Assembly (NCBI GenBank): GCA_963739375.1
Contig: CAVUAF010000007.1
Coordinates: forward strand, 1 to 64,000
Reading direction: 5' to 3'
Origin: CAVUAF01 sp963739375
Lineage (GTDB): Bacteria > Acidobacteriota > Terriglobia > Terriglobales > Acidobacteriaceae
DNA: 64,000 nt
The translations under genes were made by a program, and so were the position numbers. A model generated the notes under the pieces. It was not told the origin of the DNA, ran no database searches, and saw only the letters and a program-made list of their open reading frames with translations. The first letter of the stretch is position 1. Each line of letters opens with the position of its first letter. Of this stretch, positions 17,385 to 25,924 are shown piece after piece.

Positions 17385-19921
17385 TCATTGCGCTCGATCG
17401 GATCCCTTTTCCGCAAATTCCAGCGCCACGTCCAGCGCATCCATGAACTCATTGACCTTGATCGGCTTGGTGAGATAGCGGAAGAATCCTGCCTCCAGGC
17501 CCTTCTCGATGTCGCGTGGCATGGCATTGGCGCTGAGGGCAACGACGGGGATGTGCGCCGTTGCCGGGTCTTCGCGCAGGATTTTCAGGGCTTCGATACC
17601 GCTGATGCCGGGCAGATTGATGTCCATCAGGATCACATCCGGCTGCGAGGCGCGCGCCAGCTCGATGCCGAGATTGCCGTTCACCGCGCGTCAGCAGGCG
17701 CATATCGGGGCGGCGCGCGATGAGTTGCTCGACCAGCTTCAGGTTGGCCGGGTTGTCCTCTACATAGAGCAGGGTGTGCAGCCGCGCGCCGTGCCGGCAC
17801 TTGCGGTTGGGCAACTGCTGCGGCTTCGGCTCCTGCCAACTGACAAGTTGTGGCGCAGCAGCCGAGATCAGTTCGAACCAGAACACGCTGCCCACCCCGA
17901 CGGTGCTTTCCACGCCGATGACGCCCCCCATCAGTTCGACCAGTCGCTTGGCTCACCACCAGGCCGATGCCTGTGCCTTCCTCGCCGCCGGCCTCCTGTC
18001 CGAGACGATTGAACGGCTGGAAAAGCTGCGCCAGCTTTTCCGGAGACAATCCCGCGCCGGTGTCCTTGACGCTGATGCGAATGCGTTCCGGGGTGCTCGC
18101 GGTGCAGTCCACCTCGACCGTTCCCTGCTCGCCGGTTGTATTTGATCGCGTTGGAAAGCAGGTTGATGAGAACCTGCTTCACCCGGGTCCGATCGGCATG
18201 GACAAAGCAAGGGATGTCGAACTGGGGAAAGGTCATGCTGGATGCCGCGCTTTTGCGCCTGCGGTTCGATCATGGCCTGGCATTCGAGCATGACTTCGGC
18301 CAGCGACACCGGTTCCAGCGACAGCGACAGCTTGCCCGGACTCGATCATCGCGAGATCGAGGATTTCGTTGATCAGCTCCAGCAGATACCATCCCGCCTG
18401 GAGAATCTGGTCAATGCTTTCCTTCTGGGCGGGCGTCGGCGGCGGGGAATCGGACTCCATCAACTGGGCGAAACCGAGGATGGCATTGAGCGGGCTGCGC
18501 AGCTCATGGCTCATGCTGGAAAGGAAATCCGATTTGGCGAGGTTGGCTTTTTCCGCCACGGACTTGGCGCTCTCCAGCTCGACGTTCTTTTCCTGCAGCA
18601 CCTGATCCAGGCGTTTGCGCTCGGTGACGTCGCGCGCGGCGGCGAACACGCCCTGCAGCTTCCTGTCCCGGTCGTAGAAGGTGGTCGCGTTGTAGGACAC
18701 CACCGTTTCCTTGCCGTCCCTGGCGCGCGCGGTGAGCTCGTAGTTGGTGACCTTCTTTTCGCTCAGCACCAGCTTGATGCTCGCCTCGGCCCGCTCCGGA
18801 TCGGTGAAGTAGTTCTTGAACGGCGCGCCGATCAGTTCGTCGCGCGTGCAACCGGTGAGCGCCTCCATCTGCTTGTTGACGTCGGTGATGATGCCGGACG
18901 GATCGGTGGTCATCAGCGCGTCGATGTTGGATTCGAACAGGGAGCGGGTGTAGAACTGCTGGTCGCGCAGGCGCTGATCGAGCTGCTTCTGCTCTGCCTC
19001 GATCTGCTTGCGCGCGGTGTTGTCGGTGCCGATCAGCAGGTAGCCGATGATGGCGTCTTGCGCGTCGCGCAGCGCCGTGACCGACACGACCGCCGGGAAG
19101 CGGCTGCCATCCTTGCGGATGTAGGTCAGCTCGTAGATGTCCTCGATGCCGCGCGAGGCCTTGAAGACCAAGGCCTCGAAGCCCGGCGTAATCGGGGTCG
19201 CCAAGTTCGACGCTCAACGCCTTGGCGCGCGCGATCACTTCCTGCGGATCGGAAATGTCGGCCGGCGTGATCTTGTTCATCACTTCGGCGGCCGTGTAGC
19301 CCAGCATGCGCTCGGCGCCGACGTTGAAGATCTGGATGACGCCCTTCGCGTCGGTGGCGATGCTCGAGAAGTTGGCGCTGTTGAAAATCGCGCTCTGCAG
19401 GGCCCCCGCCTTGAGCAGCGCCTCTTCCGCCTGCTTGCGCGCGGTGTTGTCGGTGCCGATCAGCAGATAGCCGATGATGGCGTCTTGATCGTCGCGCAGC
19501 GCCGTGACCGACACGACCGCCGGGAAGCGGCTGCCATCCTTGCGGATGTAGGTCAGCTCGTAGATGTCCTCGATGCCGCGCGAGGCCTTGAACACCAAGG
19601 CCTCGAAGCCCGGCGTAATCGTGGTCGCCGAGTTCGACGCTCAAGCGCTTTGGCGCGCGCGATCACTTCCTGCGGATCGGAAATGTCGGCCGGGGTGATC
19701 TTGTTCATCACGTCGGCGGCCGTGTAGCCCAGCATGCGCTCGGCGCCGACATTGAAGATCTGGATGACGCCCTTCGCGTCGGTGGCGATGCTCGAGAAGT
19801 TGGCGCTGTTGAAAATCGCGTTCTGCAAGGCCCCCGCTTTCAGCAGAGCCTCTTTGCGTCGGACCTCGGTGATGATCTCCACCGCGACGGGGTCGCCGTC
19901 CAGAATAGCTTTGTGATCCAT
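17385..19921 (-). pseudogene. Hybrid sensor histidine kinase, disrupted by about eight single-base insertions
   Basis: From MDHKAILDGDPVAVEII the decoded protein has two near-identical PAS units, a third PAS (SGIITDVNKQMEALTGCTRD), a HisKA box (SSMSHELRSPLNAILGFAQL), an HATPase domain (INLLSNAIKYN, VKDTGAGLSPEKL, GTGIGLVVS) and a C-terminal receiver (YVEDNPANL, DVILMDINLPGISG, TKPIKVNE). Continuity requires skipping one extra base near each of 19645, 19629, 19201, 18334, 18237, 18131, 17950 and 17686. In most cases the extra base is a C after G on the coding strand. All catalytic motifs are otherwise conserved, including H, N, G and D boxes. Either a recent pseudogene or a badly sequenced region; the uniform type of error favours the latter. 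Confidence 0.85.
19004..19853. repeat. Tandem duplication of a PAS-coding unit, period about 427 bp
   Basis: Two direct copies (about 19004-19430 and 19431-19853) encode the same PAS unit (FNSANFSSIATDAKGVIQIF, GAERMLGYTAA, KASRGIEDIYELTYIRKDGS). For example TGTCGGTGCCGATCAGCAG occurs at 19021 and again at 19448. The period is one more than a multiple of three, in line with the frameshifts here. A third decayed copy lies at 20505-20625. Confidence 0.85.
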
Positions 19922-20040
19922 ACTTGTTCCGCTCTTAAACTGCAATTGGCTTGGCCTCGTATTCAGCTCGGCCGCCGTCGGCGGGTAGGGAACGCCGCTC
20001 CGCCCTGGCTCTGGCCTCGCCTGGTTTGCTTCGCGACGCG

Positions 20041-20448
20041 TCATCCGCCCAAATGATGCTTGAGACAGGCGACCATTTCCGCCAGTACGACCGGCTTGGC
20101 CAGAAAGGGGAAGCCTCCGACCCGCCCACGACCCGCCTCAACTTCTTCTTTGGTGACGGCCGCCGTCAGAAACACAATCGGCACGGCTTTCAATTTGGGA
20201 TTCGCCTGAAAACAAGCGGCCAATTGCCCGCCGTCCATACCTGGCATCATCACATCCAGCAGGATTAAGTGCGGCTGAAATTCCTCCGCCGCGGAAAGCG
20301 CGGCCTTGGCGTCATTCACCTCCCTGACCACGTAATCGTTGGTCCGTTCCAGGTGAAGTTTCACCAGCCGGGTATCACTGGCTCGGTCGTCCACAACCAG
20401 GATGCGTTTCTTCTCAGTTTTCATTGCCGTTTTCATATTCACACTCAT
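20041..20448 (-). CDS. CheY-like response regulator
   Basis: A 135-aa single receiver domain. KKRILVVDDRASDTRLVKLH carries the acidic pair, HLILLDVMMPGMDGG carries the phospho-acceptor Asp, IVFLTAAVTKEE the conserved Thr, and GGFPFLAKPVVLAEM the conserved Lys. There is no output domain, so it should act by protein contact. Alternative starts at internal Met codons (MKTAMKTEKKR) would shorten it by 4-8 residues. It lies 120 bp upstream of the hybrid kinase start in the same direction and separates the kinase from a decayed third PAS copy. Confidence 0.9.
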   Translation of the reverse strand: MSVNMKTAMKTEKKRILVVDDRASDTRLVKLHLERTNDYVVREVNDAKAALSAAEEFQPHLILLDVMMPGMDGGQLAACFQANPKLKAVPIVFLTAAVTKEEVEAGRGRVGGFPFLAKPVVLAEMVACLKHHLGG

Positions 20449-20504
20449 GTTGTCACCTCGACTCTTTCGGCGCCCTCAGAGGACGCCTCTTCGTCGGTGC
20501 GATA

Positions 20505-20625
20505 CTCGAGAAGTTGGCGCTGTTGAAGTGGCGCTCGGGAGGGCCACCGCCTTGAGCAGAGCCTCTTCCGCCCGCTTGCGCGCGGTATTATCGGTGCCGA
20601 TCGACAGGTCGCCGATGAAACCTGG
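20505..20625 (-). pseudogene. Decayed PAS-unit fragment of a histidine kinase
   Basis: On the minus strand, IGTDNTARKRAEEALLKAVA followed by a degenerated TSTAPTS segment matches the linker and beginning of the PAS units repeated at 19.0-19.85 kb (IGTDNTARKQAEEALLKAGA and AIFNSANFSSIATDA). No start codon context and no continuing frame are present. It shows that the PAS array once extended across, or was split by, the CheY-like gene. Confidence 0.65.
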
Positions 20626-20736
20626 GAAGAACATAGCAGGCCGATACTTGGGTTGACTGTTCAAAAAGAACCACATCGGCCGCGCCCGCGCCCCAGTGTC
20701 CCGAAGCTCGCCGCTTTCCGCCGCGGGCTGCGCATC

Positions 20737-20943
20737 GGCGTGAACCTGCGGACGGTTCAGGAGCTAATGGGCCACAAAACAATCCAGATGACTTGTCGGT
20801 ATGCTCATCCGGCTCCGTCGCACCACTTGGCGGCGATGGACAGGCTTGATGCAGCGGGCGGTGCGCAGAAAACGTCGACTGACACCAGAACTGACACCAA
20901 GGCCGTTGAGCAACGCTCCGCGTTGGCGGTCCCGGCCGGCTAA
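20737..20943 (+). pseudogene. C-terminal remnant of a tyrosine recombinase/integrase
   Basis: The plus strand encodes GVNLRTVQELMGHKTIQMTC, then RYAHPAPSHHLAAMDRLD and a polar Thr-rich tail to a TAA at 20941. This is the end of the catalytic domain of phage-type tyrosine recombinases: the conserved LGHK..Q.T.RYAH motif contains the box II His and stands just before the nucleophile Tyr of RYAH. The Arg-containing box I and N-terminal domain are absent. It ends 32 bp before tRNA-Leu, a typical integration target, so it is probably the relic of an integrated element. Confidence 0.8.
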
Positions 20944-20975
20944 AGTATAGTAAAAACAGCAGTTGCTAACGATTT

Positions 20976-21064
20976 GCCCGGGTGGCGAAACTGGCAGACG
21001 CACGGGACTTAAAATCCCGAGGCCCGCAAGGGCCGTGACGGTTCGACTCCGTCCCCGGGCACCA
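20976..21064 (+). tRNA. tRNA-Leu (anticodon UAA)
   Basis: The 89-nt gene has acceptor arms GCCCGGG (20976-20982) and CCCGGGC (21054-21060), discriminator A and an encoded CCA. The anticodon stem is CGGGA/TCCCG (21003-21007 and 21015-21019) with loop CTTAAAA, giving anticodon TAA at 21010-21012. The long variable arm (GGCCCGCAAGGGCC) and T-arm GGTTCGACTCC are as expected for tRNA-Leu. It reads UUA/UUG codons, rare in this GC-rich genome. An integrase remnant lies upstream and a heptamer tract begins about 5 bp after the CCA. Confidence 0.97.
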
Positions 21065-21068
21065 AGGC

Positions 21069-21124
21069 ATTGGCGATTGGTGATTTGCGATTTGTGATTT
21101 GTGATTTGTGATTTGTGATTTGCA
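21069..21124. repeat. GATTTGT heptamer tract immediately 3' of tRNA-Leu
   Basis: After the tRNA, units of GATTTGT/GATTTGC run in tandem for about 55 bp, with at least four perfect GATTTGT copies. The inverse type (AATCACA, GTCGCAAATC) appears at 22019-22042, so the two tracts bracket the gene at 21211-22020. Confidence 0.88.
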
Positions 21125-21210
21125 ACCCCGGTATCTCTCCAGCGTTTGGTCACCGCTTATCCGCTGCGCCGCCCGGGATTTCCGTCCTGCCGGTAGAATG
21201 CCAAGCGGCG

Positions 21211-22020
21211 ATGCGTGGGGCGTGGGCAATCCGAGCGGTGACGTGGGTCGGCTGGCTCACGCTGTTGGTGATGGCGGCGGCGGTGCCCGCACGCGCGCAG
21301 TCAAGCGACCCTCCCGAAGCCAATCCCGCGCGTCCCACGGTGGCTACGCCGGCGACCCTGACCCCGGTCGGCTATCTGCAATTCGAGACCGGGGGTTTCG
21401 CGGCGCGCCATTCACCGGAGTTCGACTCGCAGTTCAACCTCAATGAGGTGGTCAAGCTGACCGTGCACCCGCGGCTGGAGTTGCTCGCCGTGCTGGAGCC
21501 GTTTGCGCGCAGCAAGGTCGGGGGCAGCGTGACGAACGGCGGCGGGGATGTTTCGCTCGGCTTCCAGGCCGTGCTGCACCCCGGCGAAGGCGCCCGGCCG
21601 ACGATCGCAGCCGGTTATTTCGGGCACGTCCACGATGCCGGCATCCCCGGCGTCGATTTCGGCGGCCCGCTGAATTCAGTCCTGCTGCTGGCCAGCGCCG
21701 ACGTGCACGGTTTCCACTACGACACCAACGCCTGGTTCAACGACCTGCGCGATAGCGGCGTGGACCGGCTGCAACTGGGGCAGACGATTTCCATCGCGCA
21801 TCCGCTCGGGCGCGGCTTCGGCCTCGGCGGCGAACTCTGGCACTTTACCCAGCCGTTTCTCCACGGAAATTGCGCCGGCAACCTGTGGGCGGTGAGCTAC
21901 AACGCGCGCAAGAACCTGGTCCTCGATGTGGGCTTCAATCGCGGATTGACTTCGACTTCGACGCGCTGGGAGGTCGTCGGCGGCTTCACCTACCTGCTGC
22001 CCCACAAGCTCTGGCGATAA
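21211..22020 (+). CDS. Putative outer-membrane/transporter-type beta-barrel protein
   Basis: A 269-aa exported protein. The signal peptide (WVGWLTLLVMAAAVPARAQ) follows a short charged start MRGAWAIRAVT. The mature part lacks helices and alternates short hydrophobic strands with turns (GYLQFETGGFAARHSPEF, NEVVKLTVHPRLELLAVLEP, GGGDVSLGFQAVL, KNLVLDVGFNRGLTSTSTRW, VGGFTYLLPH), the look of small outer-membrane barrels of the MetA-pathway phenol degradation-like type. I would not name a substrate. It is preceded by tRNA-Leu and bounded on both sides by inverted heptamer tracts. Confidence 0.72.
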   Translation: MRGAWAIRAVTWVGWLTLLVMAAAVPARAQSSDPPEANPARPTVATPATLTPVGYLQFETGGFAARHSPEFDSQFNLNEVVKLTVHPRLELLAVLEPFARSKVGGSVTNGGGDVSLGFQAVLHPGEGARPTIAAGYFGHVHDAGIPGVDFGGPLNSVLLLASADVHGFHYDTNAWFNDLRDSGVDRLQLGQTISIAHPLGRGFGLGGELWHFTQPFLHGNCAGNLWAVSYNARKNLVLDVGFNRGLTSTSTRWEVVGGFTYLLPHKLWR

Positions 22021-22042
22021 ATCACAAGTCGCAAATCTCTCA
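22019..22042. repeat. Inverted partner of the GATTTGT tract
   Basis: AAATCACAAGTCGCAAATCT is the inverse type of the tract at 21069-21124. It starts at the stop codon of the gene at 21211-22020 and reaches the stop codon of the convergent DUF1028 gene (22040-22042). Confidence 0.7.
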
Positions 22043-23188
22043 CCGCGTGCACGTCCTCACCTTGAGCCCGTTCAGCTCCAGGTTCTGGCAGAACAGGTCG
22101 GGGCGGATGGAAAGCGTGAGGCTCTGGCCGAGGATCTTGTCGAGGATCTTAGGATCGTCGGGCAGCAGCCCGGATTTGGGCAGGCGCGGGGTGAGCTTCG
22201 CCCACTGCTTGTCGATCGCGAAGACGCGGCGGAAGAGCGGCAGCGATTCGTCCACGCGGCCCATGTTCACCAGCGCCACCGCGTGCCAGTACATCATCTC
22301 GGCCTTGCGCGAGGGCTGCACATCGTCGCGGTTGGCGACCAGTTGCTCGGCGGCCGCGTACTCGCGCAGCGCGCCCTCGTTGTCGTGGTGCTCGACGGCG
22401 AGGTCGCCGGCATTCATGTGGTTGTAGGCGCGCTGCAGCGTGACCAGGCGGCGCAGCTCCAGCAGCGGCTGCGGATGGTCGTCGACGCGGACGTCGTAGA
22501 GCTTCTCCCACGGCTTTTTCGCGCGGTCACCGCTCACCACGATGAGCGCCGCCGACTGCCGCCCGCGGATGTCGCCGCCGGCGCGTTGTGCGGCATCCAG
22601 CGCCGCCAGCATGCGCTCGGCCAGGTCGCCCTTGGTCTCCTGGTAGGCCTTGGCCATCGCCGGCCAGATGGTGTCGTTGTCCATCAGGTTGGCCTGGACG
22701 GCGAAGTTCTGGCCCGAACTCCACCAGCCTTTGCCCGGCGTGTTCCCGCTTGGGTTGACGCCGGCGGGCGGAGCGGAAGCGGTTCCCGCAATGCCGCCGG
22801 CAGATGAGATGTCCTTGCCGCCGGTGTAAGTGATGACGCGCCCCTGCGCGTCAATGAACGCGACCTGGCGCACATCGCTGGCAGCGTCGGCGGTGAGCAG
22901 CGCCTTCAGCGCGTCGGGCGCGGCAATGCCGTTGCGCATCAGCGACAGCCCGTTTGGACCGTAGCTGGGATCGACGAATGACTGCGTTGCCACCGCGCCC
23001 ACGCCCGGCTCGGCCCACACCACGATGGAGCCGACCGCGAACCAATGCGATTGCACCGCGGCCCCAATCTCGCCCGTCTGCGGGTCGCGGGCCACGATGG
23101 AGAAGGTGTGGACTGGGCGCAGCGGCCGGGGTGCTTGCTGGGCAAATGCCGAAGACGCGAGGACGAGCAGGAAGAGGAGGCGTTTCAT
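22040..23188 (-). CDS. DUF1028 (Ntn-hydrolase-like) secreted protein
   Basis: A 382-aa protein with signal peptide MKRLLFLLVLASSAFAQQ. The mature N-terminus begins VHTFSIVARDPQTGEIGAAV and continues with GSIVVWAEPGVGAVATQSF and GWWSSGQNFAVQANLMDN, the DUF1028 signature. This family has an Ntn-hydrolase-like fold. Residues after about 230 form a helical extension with TPR-like character (QRAYNHMNAGDLAVEHHDN, AEMMYWHAVALVNMGRVDES). Its function is not established; the family is linked with peptide or amide turnover only by fold. It is followed upstream by an inverted CACAGAGA-type repeat and a penicillin acylase gene in the same direction. Confidence 0.88.
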   Translation of the reverse strand: MKRLLFLLVLASSAFAQQAPRPLRPVHTFSIVARDPQTGEIGAAVQSHWFAVGSIVVWAEPGVGAVATQSFVDPSYGPNGLSLMRNGIAAPDALKALLTADAASDVRQVAFIDAQGRVITYTGGKDISSAGGIAGTASAPPAGVNPSGNTPGKGWWSSGQNFAVQANLMDNDTIWPAMAKAYQETKGDLAERMLAALDAAQRAGGDIRGRQSAALIVVSGDRAKKPWEKLYDVRVDDHPQPLLELRRLVTLQRAYNHMNAGDLAVEHHDNEGALREYAAAEQLVANRDDVQPSRKAEMMYWHAVALVNMGRVDESLPLFRRVFAIDKQWAKLTPRLPKSGLLPDDPKILDKILGQSLTLSIRPDLFCQNLELNGLKVRTCTR

Positions 23189-23220
23189 GGGCGGCATTCT
23201 AGTCTCCCCCGGACAAAACC

Positions 23221-23373
23221 CACCACAGAGGCGCAGAGACACAGAGGAAGGAAAAGGGAAGAGGGCAGAAGGGAAAAGTGGAAAGCTCACCGCGCTTGCG
23301 AGCTCCTGATTCTGCCTCTTTCCTTTTTTCTCTTGCCTTGGTTTCCCTCTGTGCCTCTGTGTCTCTGTGGTGG
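23221..23373. repeat. Inverted CACAGAGA/CTCTGTGT repeat between DUF1028 and penicillin acylase
   Basis: The left arm (23221-23253) is CACCACAGAGGCGCAGAGAC-type octamers. The right arm (23343-23373) is the inverse, CTCTGTGCCTCTGTGTCTCT. Inside is a purine-rich stretch (GGAAAAGGGAAGAGGGCAGA) matched by a pyrimidine-rich one (CTCTTTCCTTTTTTCTCTTG), so the complementarity extends inwards. It occupies nearly the whole intergenic gap. Confidence 0.85.
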
Positions 23374-23378
23374 ATGTC

Positions 23379-25865
23379 TTACGGCGCGAGCGTCAGCCGG
23401 TGGCGCGCAGCCTTCTCCACTGCCGCCGGCGTGAAGGCCAGCGCGAAGCTGAATGTCCCTTCGTACCACGACTTCCACTGGTCGTTGTAGTGCTCGCTGA
23501 AAAGCTGCCCGGACTGGCCGGTGACCAAGTTCAGGTAACCGGCGTCGAGGTCGGCGAAGTCGGTGGCCATGCGCTGGCTCGGGCCCAGCGACCGCCCCAC
23601 CTGCTTGACCGTGGTGCCGTCGCCCGACTGCGGCTGTGTCCCCGGTCCGGAGAAACGGCGCAGCCCGGGGATCTGCCCGAAGAGCGGATGGTTCAGCTCC
23701 AGCGGATGCGCCGGACCCCAGCGCCAGGTGGCCAGGTCGCGGGGCGCGTCGGAAGCACTGACCGCCGCCTCCACCGCGGCCACGAGCAGTTCCGGCCAGG
23801 AGCCAAACCGCTGTGGCAGCCAGCGCGCCGGCTGGCGCATGAGGAAGTTCTCCATCGCCACCGACGACATGAACCACTGATATTGCGCCCAACCGGACGG
23901 GCCGGGCGCGAGCGCGGGGCGGCCGGCGACCACGGTAGGACCGAGCCTTGGTTCCAGCAGCAGGCGCCAGAGCTGGCGGCGCGCGGCCACCGCCAGGGTG
24001 GGCGCCACCGCCTCGCGTGTCACCCAGCCGTTCCAGCCGCGCATCAGGTCGGCGGCCTGGCGGGCGCGCGGCGACGCGTTGCGCGCATGGTCCACGGCAT
24101 AGACAAAGCGCTCGGCGCAGAAGCGGTCGAACTCCGAAAAAACATCGTTTTCCAGCGCCAGCATGTCGCGCACGGTGAGCTTCGGCTTCGACGCCAGCAC
24201 GCGGTAGATGCGCTCGGTGCGATACGGCGGCCCCCACTCGTTGCTGAGCACGTAGGGGTAATCGTTGGGGGTGACGCGGTTGTTGGCGGTGGCGATGATC
24301 CCCGAGGGCGGATCGAAAGCGCTGGGCAGCTGCGCGAAGGGGACGTAGCCAGTCCACTCGTGCGCGTCGTCGTTGCCGGGCACGGGGACGGCGCCGTCGC
24401 CGGTGGCGCGGACCGGGATCTTGCCGGTGGCCTGGTAGCCGATGTGCCCATCAACGTCGGCGTACACCACGTTCTGGCCGGGGCCATCGAATTGGGCGAG
24501 GGCGGCGCGGAACGTGGCCCAATCCTGCGCCGCGTCCAGGTCGAAAAAGGGCGCAGAGAGCGGCTGCTCGTAGATGACCCAGCGCAGCGCCAGCGCCCGC
24601 TGCTCGCCGGGGACAAGTTCCGTCACCAACGGTCCGTGGCGTGTGGCGCGCACTTCCAGGTGCGCGTCCGGCTGTCCCTTTACGTGAATGATTTCCTCGC
24701 GGCGCGCCAGCGGCTGCCAGCCGCTGGGCGTCTCGTACTCGCCGCGCGCGTTCACGTTCTCGATGTAGACGTCTTCCACCGCCGGGCCGAGGTTGGTGTA
24801 GCCCCAGGCCAGGCGCTGGTTGTGGCCCATGATCACGTAAGGCATGCCCGGCAAGGTGACGCCCGCAACGTCGAAGCTCGCCGCGTCGCCGGCGCTGGGC
24901 GCGATCCGCAGGTGCGCCGCATACCAGGTGTTGGGCACGGTGTTGAACAGGTGCATGTCGTTGGCGAGAATCGGCTTGCCGCTGGCAGTGTGGGCGCCGG
25001 AGACGACCCAGTTGTTGGAGCCCGGCGACAGCGGCTCAGCGGGAACGGCCAGCACCGGGGGCGGCGTCGCGCGAGGTCCGCGAGGGACCTGTTTGCGGCT
25101 CTGCTCTTCGTTGCCAGGCGTGGTGTTCTTGAGGTCGAAGCCGGTGTCGAACTGGCCGGGGAGACGGTCGCGGTACGAGGAGTTGGGATAAAGATCGGCC
25201 GCCAGCTCGGGGCCCACCGCGGCGGTGACGCGCTCGCGCAGGATCTCGGTCATATACAGGCCGTGGTTGAGCGCTTCCGCCAGGTTGACGCCGCAGAGCA
25301 GGGAATCGAGCACGGTCCAGGGCCGGGGCTGGTAGCGCAGCAGGCGGAACTCCAGGGGGAGCGCGGCGCGGCGCGACTCGATGAGTGCATTCACGCCGCG
25401 GGCGTAGGCCTCCCAGTGGGCGCGGTCTCGCGCCGAGAGCGACGTCGCTAGCGAGCGCTCGGCGGTCTGGCGAATGCCGAGGATGCGCTGCTCACGATCA
25501 TGCCGCAGGAACGCAGGACCGAGGATCTCCGCGAGTTCGCCGGCGGCGTAGCGGCGCGCCATGTCCATCTGCCATAGGCGGTCCTGCGCGGTGACGTAGC
25601 CCTGGGCGAAGAAGAGGTCCTCGGCGGTGGCGGCGGTGATGTGCGGCACGCCCTGTGCGTCGCGCAGCACGGTGAGCGGGGCGGAGAGCCCGGCAACATG
25701 GACCGTGCCGTCCACCTGGGGCAGCGCCGCGCGCGCCAACTGCCGGAACCAGAGCGCCGCGCCACCACCGGCCAGGAGAATGAGGGCGAACCCCGCCAGC
25801 GCCAGGCGCAGGGCGAGACGTCGGCGGCGGGAACCAGGAGTGCGGGCAACCAGGGCAGCGGCCAT
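23379..25865 (-). CDS. Penicillin acylase family protein
   Basis: An 828-aa Ntn-hydrolase with an N-terminal membrane anchor or uncleaved signal (ALRLALAGFALILLAGGGAA). The alpha region includes VLRDAQGVPHITAATAEDLF and FAQGYVTAQDRLWQMDMARR. The autoproteolytic site is PGSNNWVVSG with Ser283 as nucleophile of the beta chain, followed by ANDMHLFNTVPNTWYAAHL. Family members cleave amide bonds of penicillins, acyl-homoserine lactones or other N-acyl compounds; the substrate here is unknown. The start lies at MAAALVARTPGSRRRR; the Arg-rich stretch before the helix fits an export signal. Neighbouring DUF1028 is also Ntn-like. Confidence 0.92.
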   Translation of the reverse strand: MAAALVARTPGSRRRRLALRLALAGFALILLAGGGAALWFRQLARAALPQVDGTVHVAGLSAPLTVLRDAQGVPHITAATAEDLFFAQGYVTAQDRLWQMDMARRYAAGELAEILGPAFLRHDREQRILGIRQTAERSLATSLSARDRAHWEAYARGVNALIESRRAALPLEFRLLRYQPRPWTVLDSLLCGVNLAEALNHGLYMTEILRERVTAAVGPELAADLYPNSSYRDRLPGQFDTGFDLKNTTPGNEEQSRKQVPRGPRATPPPVLAVPAEPLSPGSNNWVVSGAHTASGKPILANDMHLFNTVPNTWYAAHLRIAPSAGDAASFDVAGVTLPGMPYVIMGHNQRLAWGYTNLGPAVEDVYIENVNARGEYETPSGWQPLARREEIIHVKGQPDAHLEVRATRHGPLVTELVPGEQRALALRWVIYEQPLSAPFFDLDAAQDWATFRAALAQFDGPGQNVVYADVDGHIGYQATGKIPVRATGDGAVPVPGNDDAHEWTGYVPFAQLPSAFDPPSGIIATANNRVTPNDYPYVLSNEWGPPYRTERIYRVLASKPKLTVRDMLALENDVFSEFDRFCAERFVYAVDHARNASPRARQAADLMRGWNGWVTREAVAPTLAVAARRQLWRLLLEPRLGPTVVAGRPALAPGPSGWAQYQWFMSSVAMENFLMRQPARWLPQRFGSWPELLVAAVEAAVSASDAPRDLATWRWGPAHPLELNHPLFGQIPGLRRFSGPGTQPQSGDGTTVKQVGRSLGPSQRMATDFADLDAGYLNLVTGQSGQLFSEHYNDQWKSWYEGTFSFALAFTPAAVEKAARHRLTLAP

Positions 25866-25881
25866 GAGAAACGGTTATTTC

Positions 25882-25914
25882 ACCACGAAGTCAGAAAGAC
25901 ACGAAGTCTGAAGA
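25882..25914. repeat. Octamer tract (CACGAAG type)
   Basis: CCACGAAG, TCAGAAAG, ACACGAAG and TCTGAAGA follow one another with period 8, between the HAD phosphatase stop and the penicillin acylase start. Single CCACGAAG units recur at about 27315, 28237 and 29354. Confidence 0.7.
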
Positions 25915-25924
25915 AAACCAGAAC

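Noticed and set aside
19004..19853. 427-bp direct repeat as a transposable element
   Set aside because: Both copies encode the same PAS module in the kinase; there are no terminal inverted repeats or transposase.
21069..21124. Possible CRISPR array
   Set aside because: Units are only 7 bp, contiguous and degenerate, with no spacers, and no cas genes are present.
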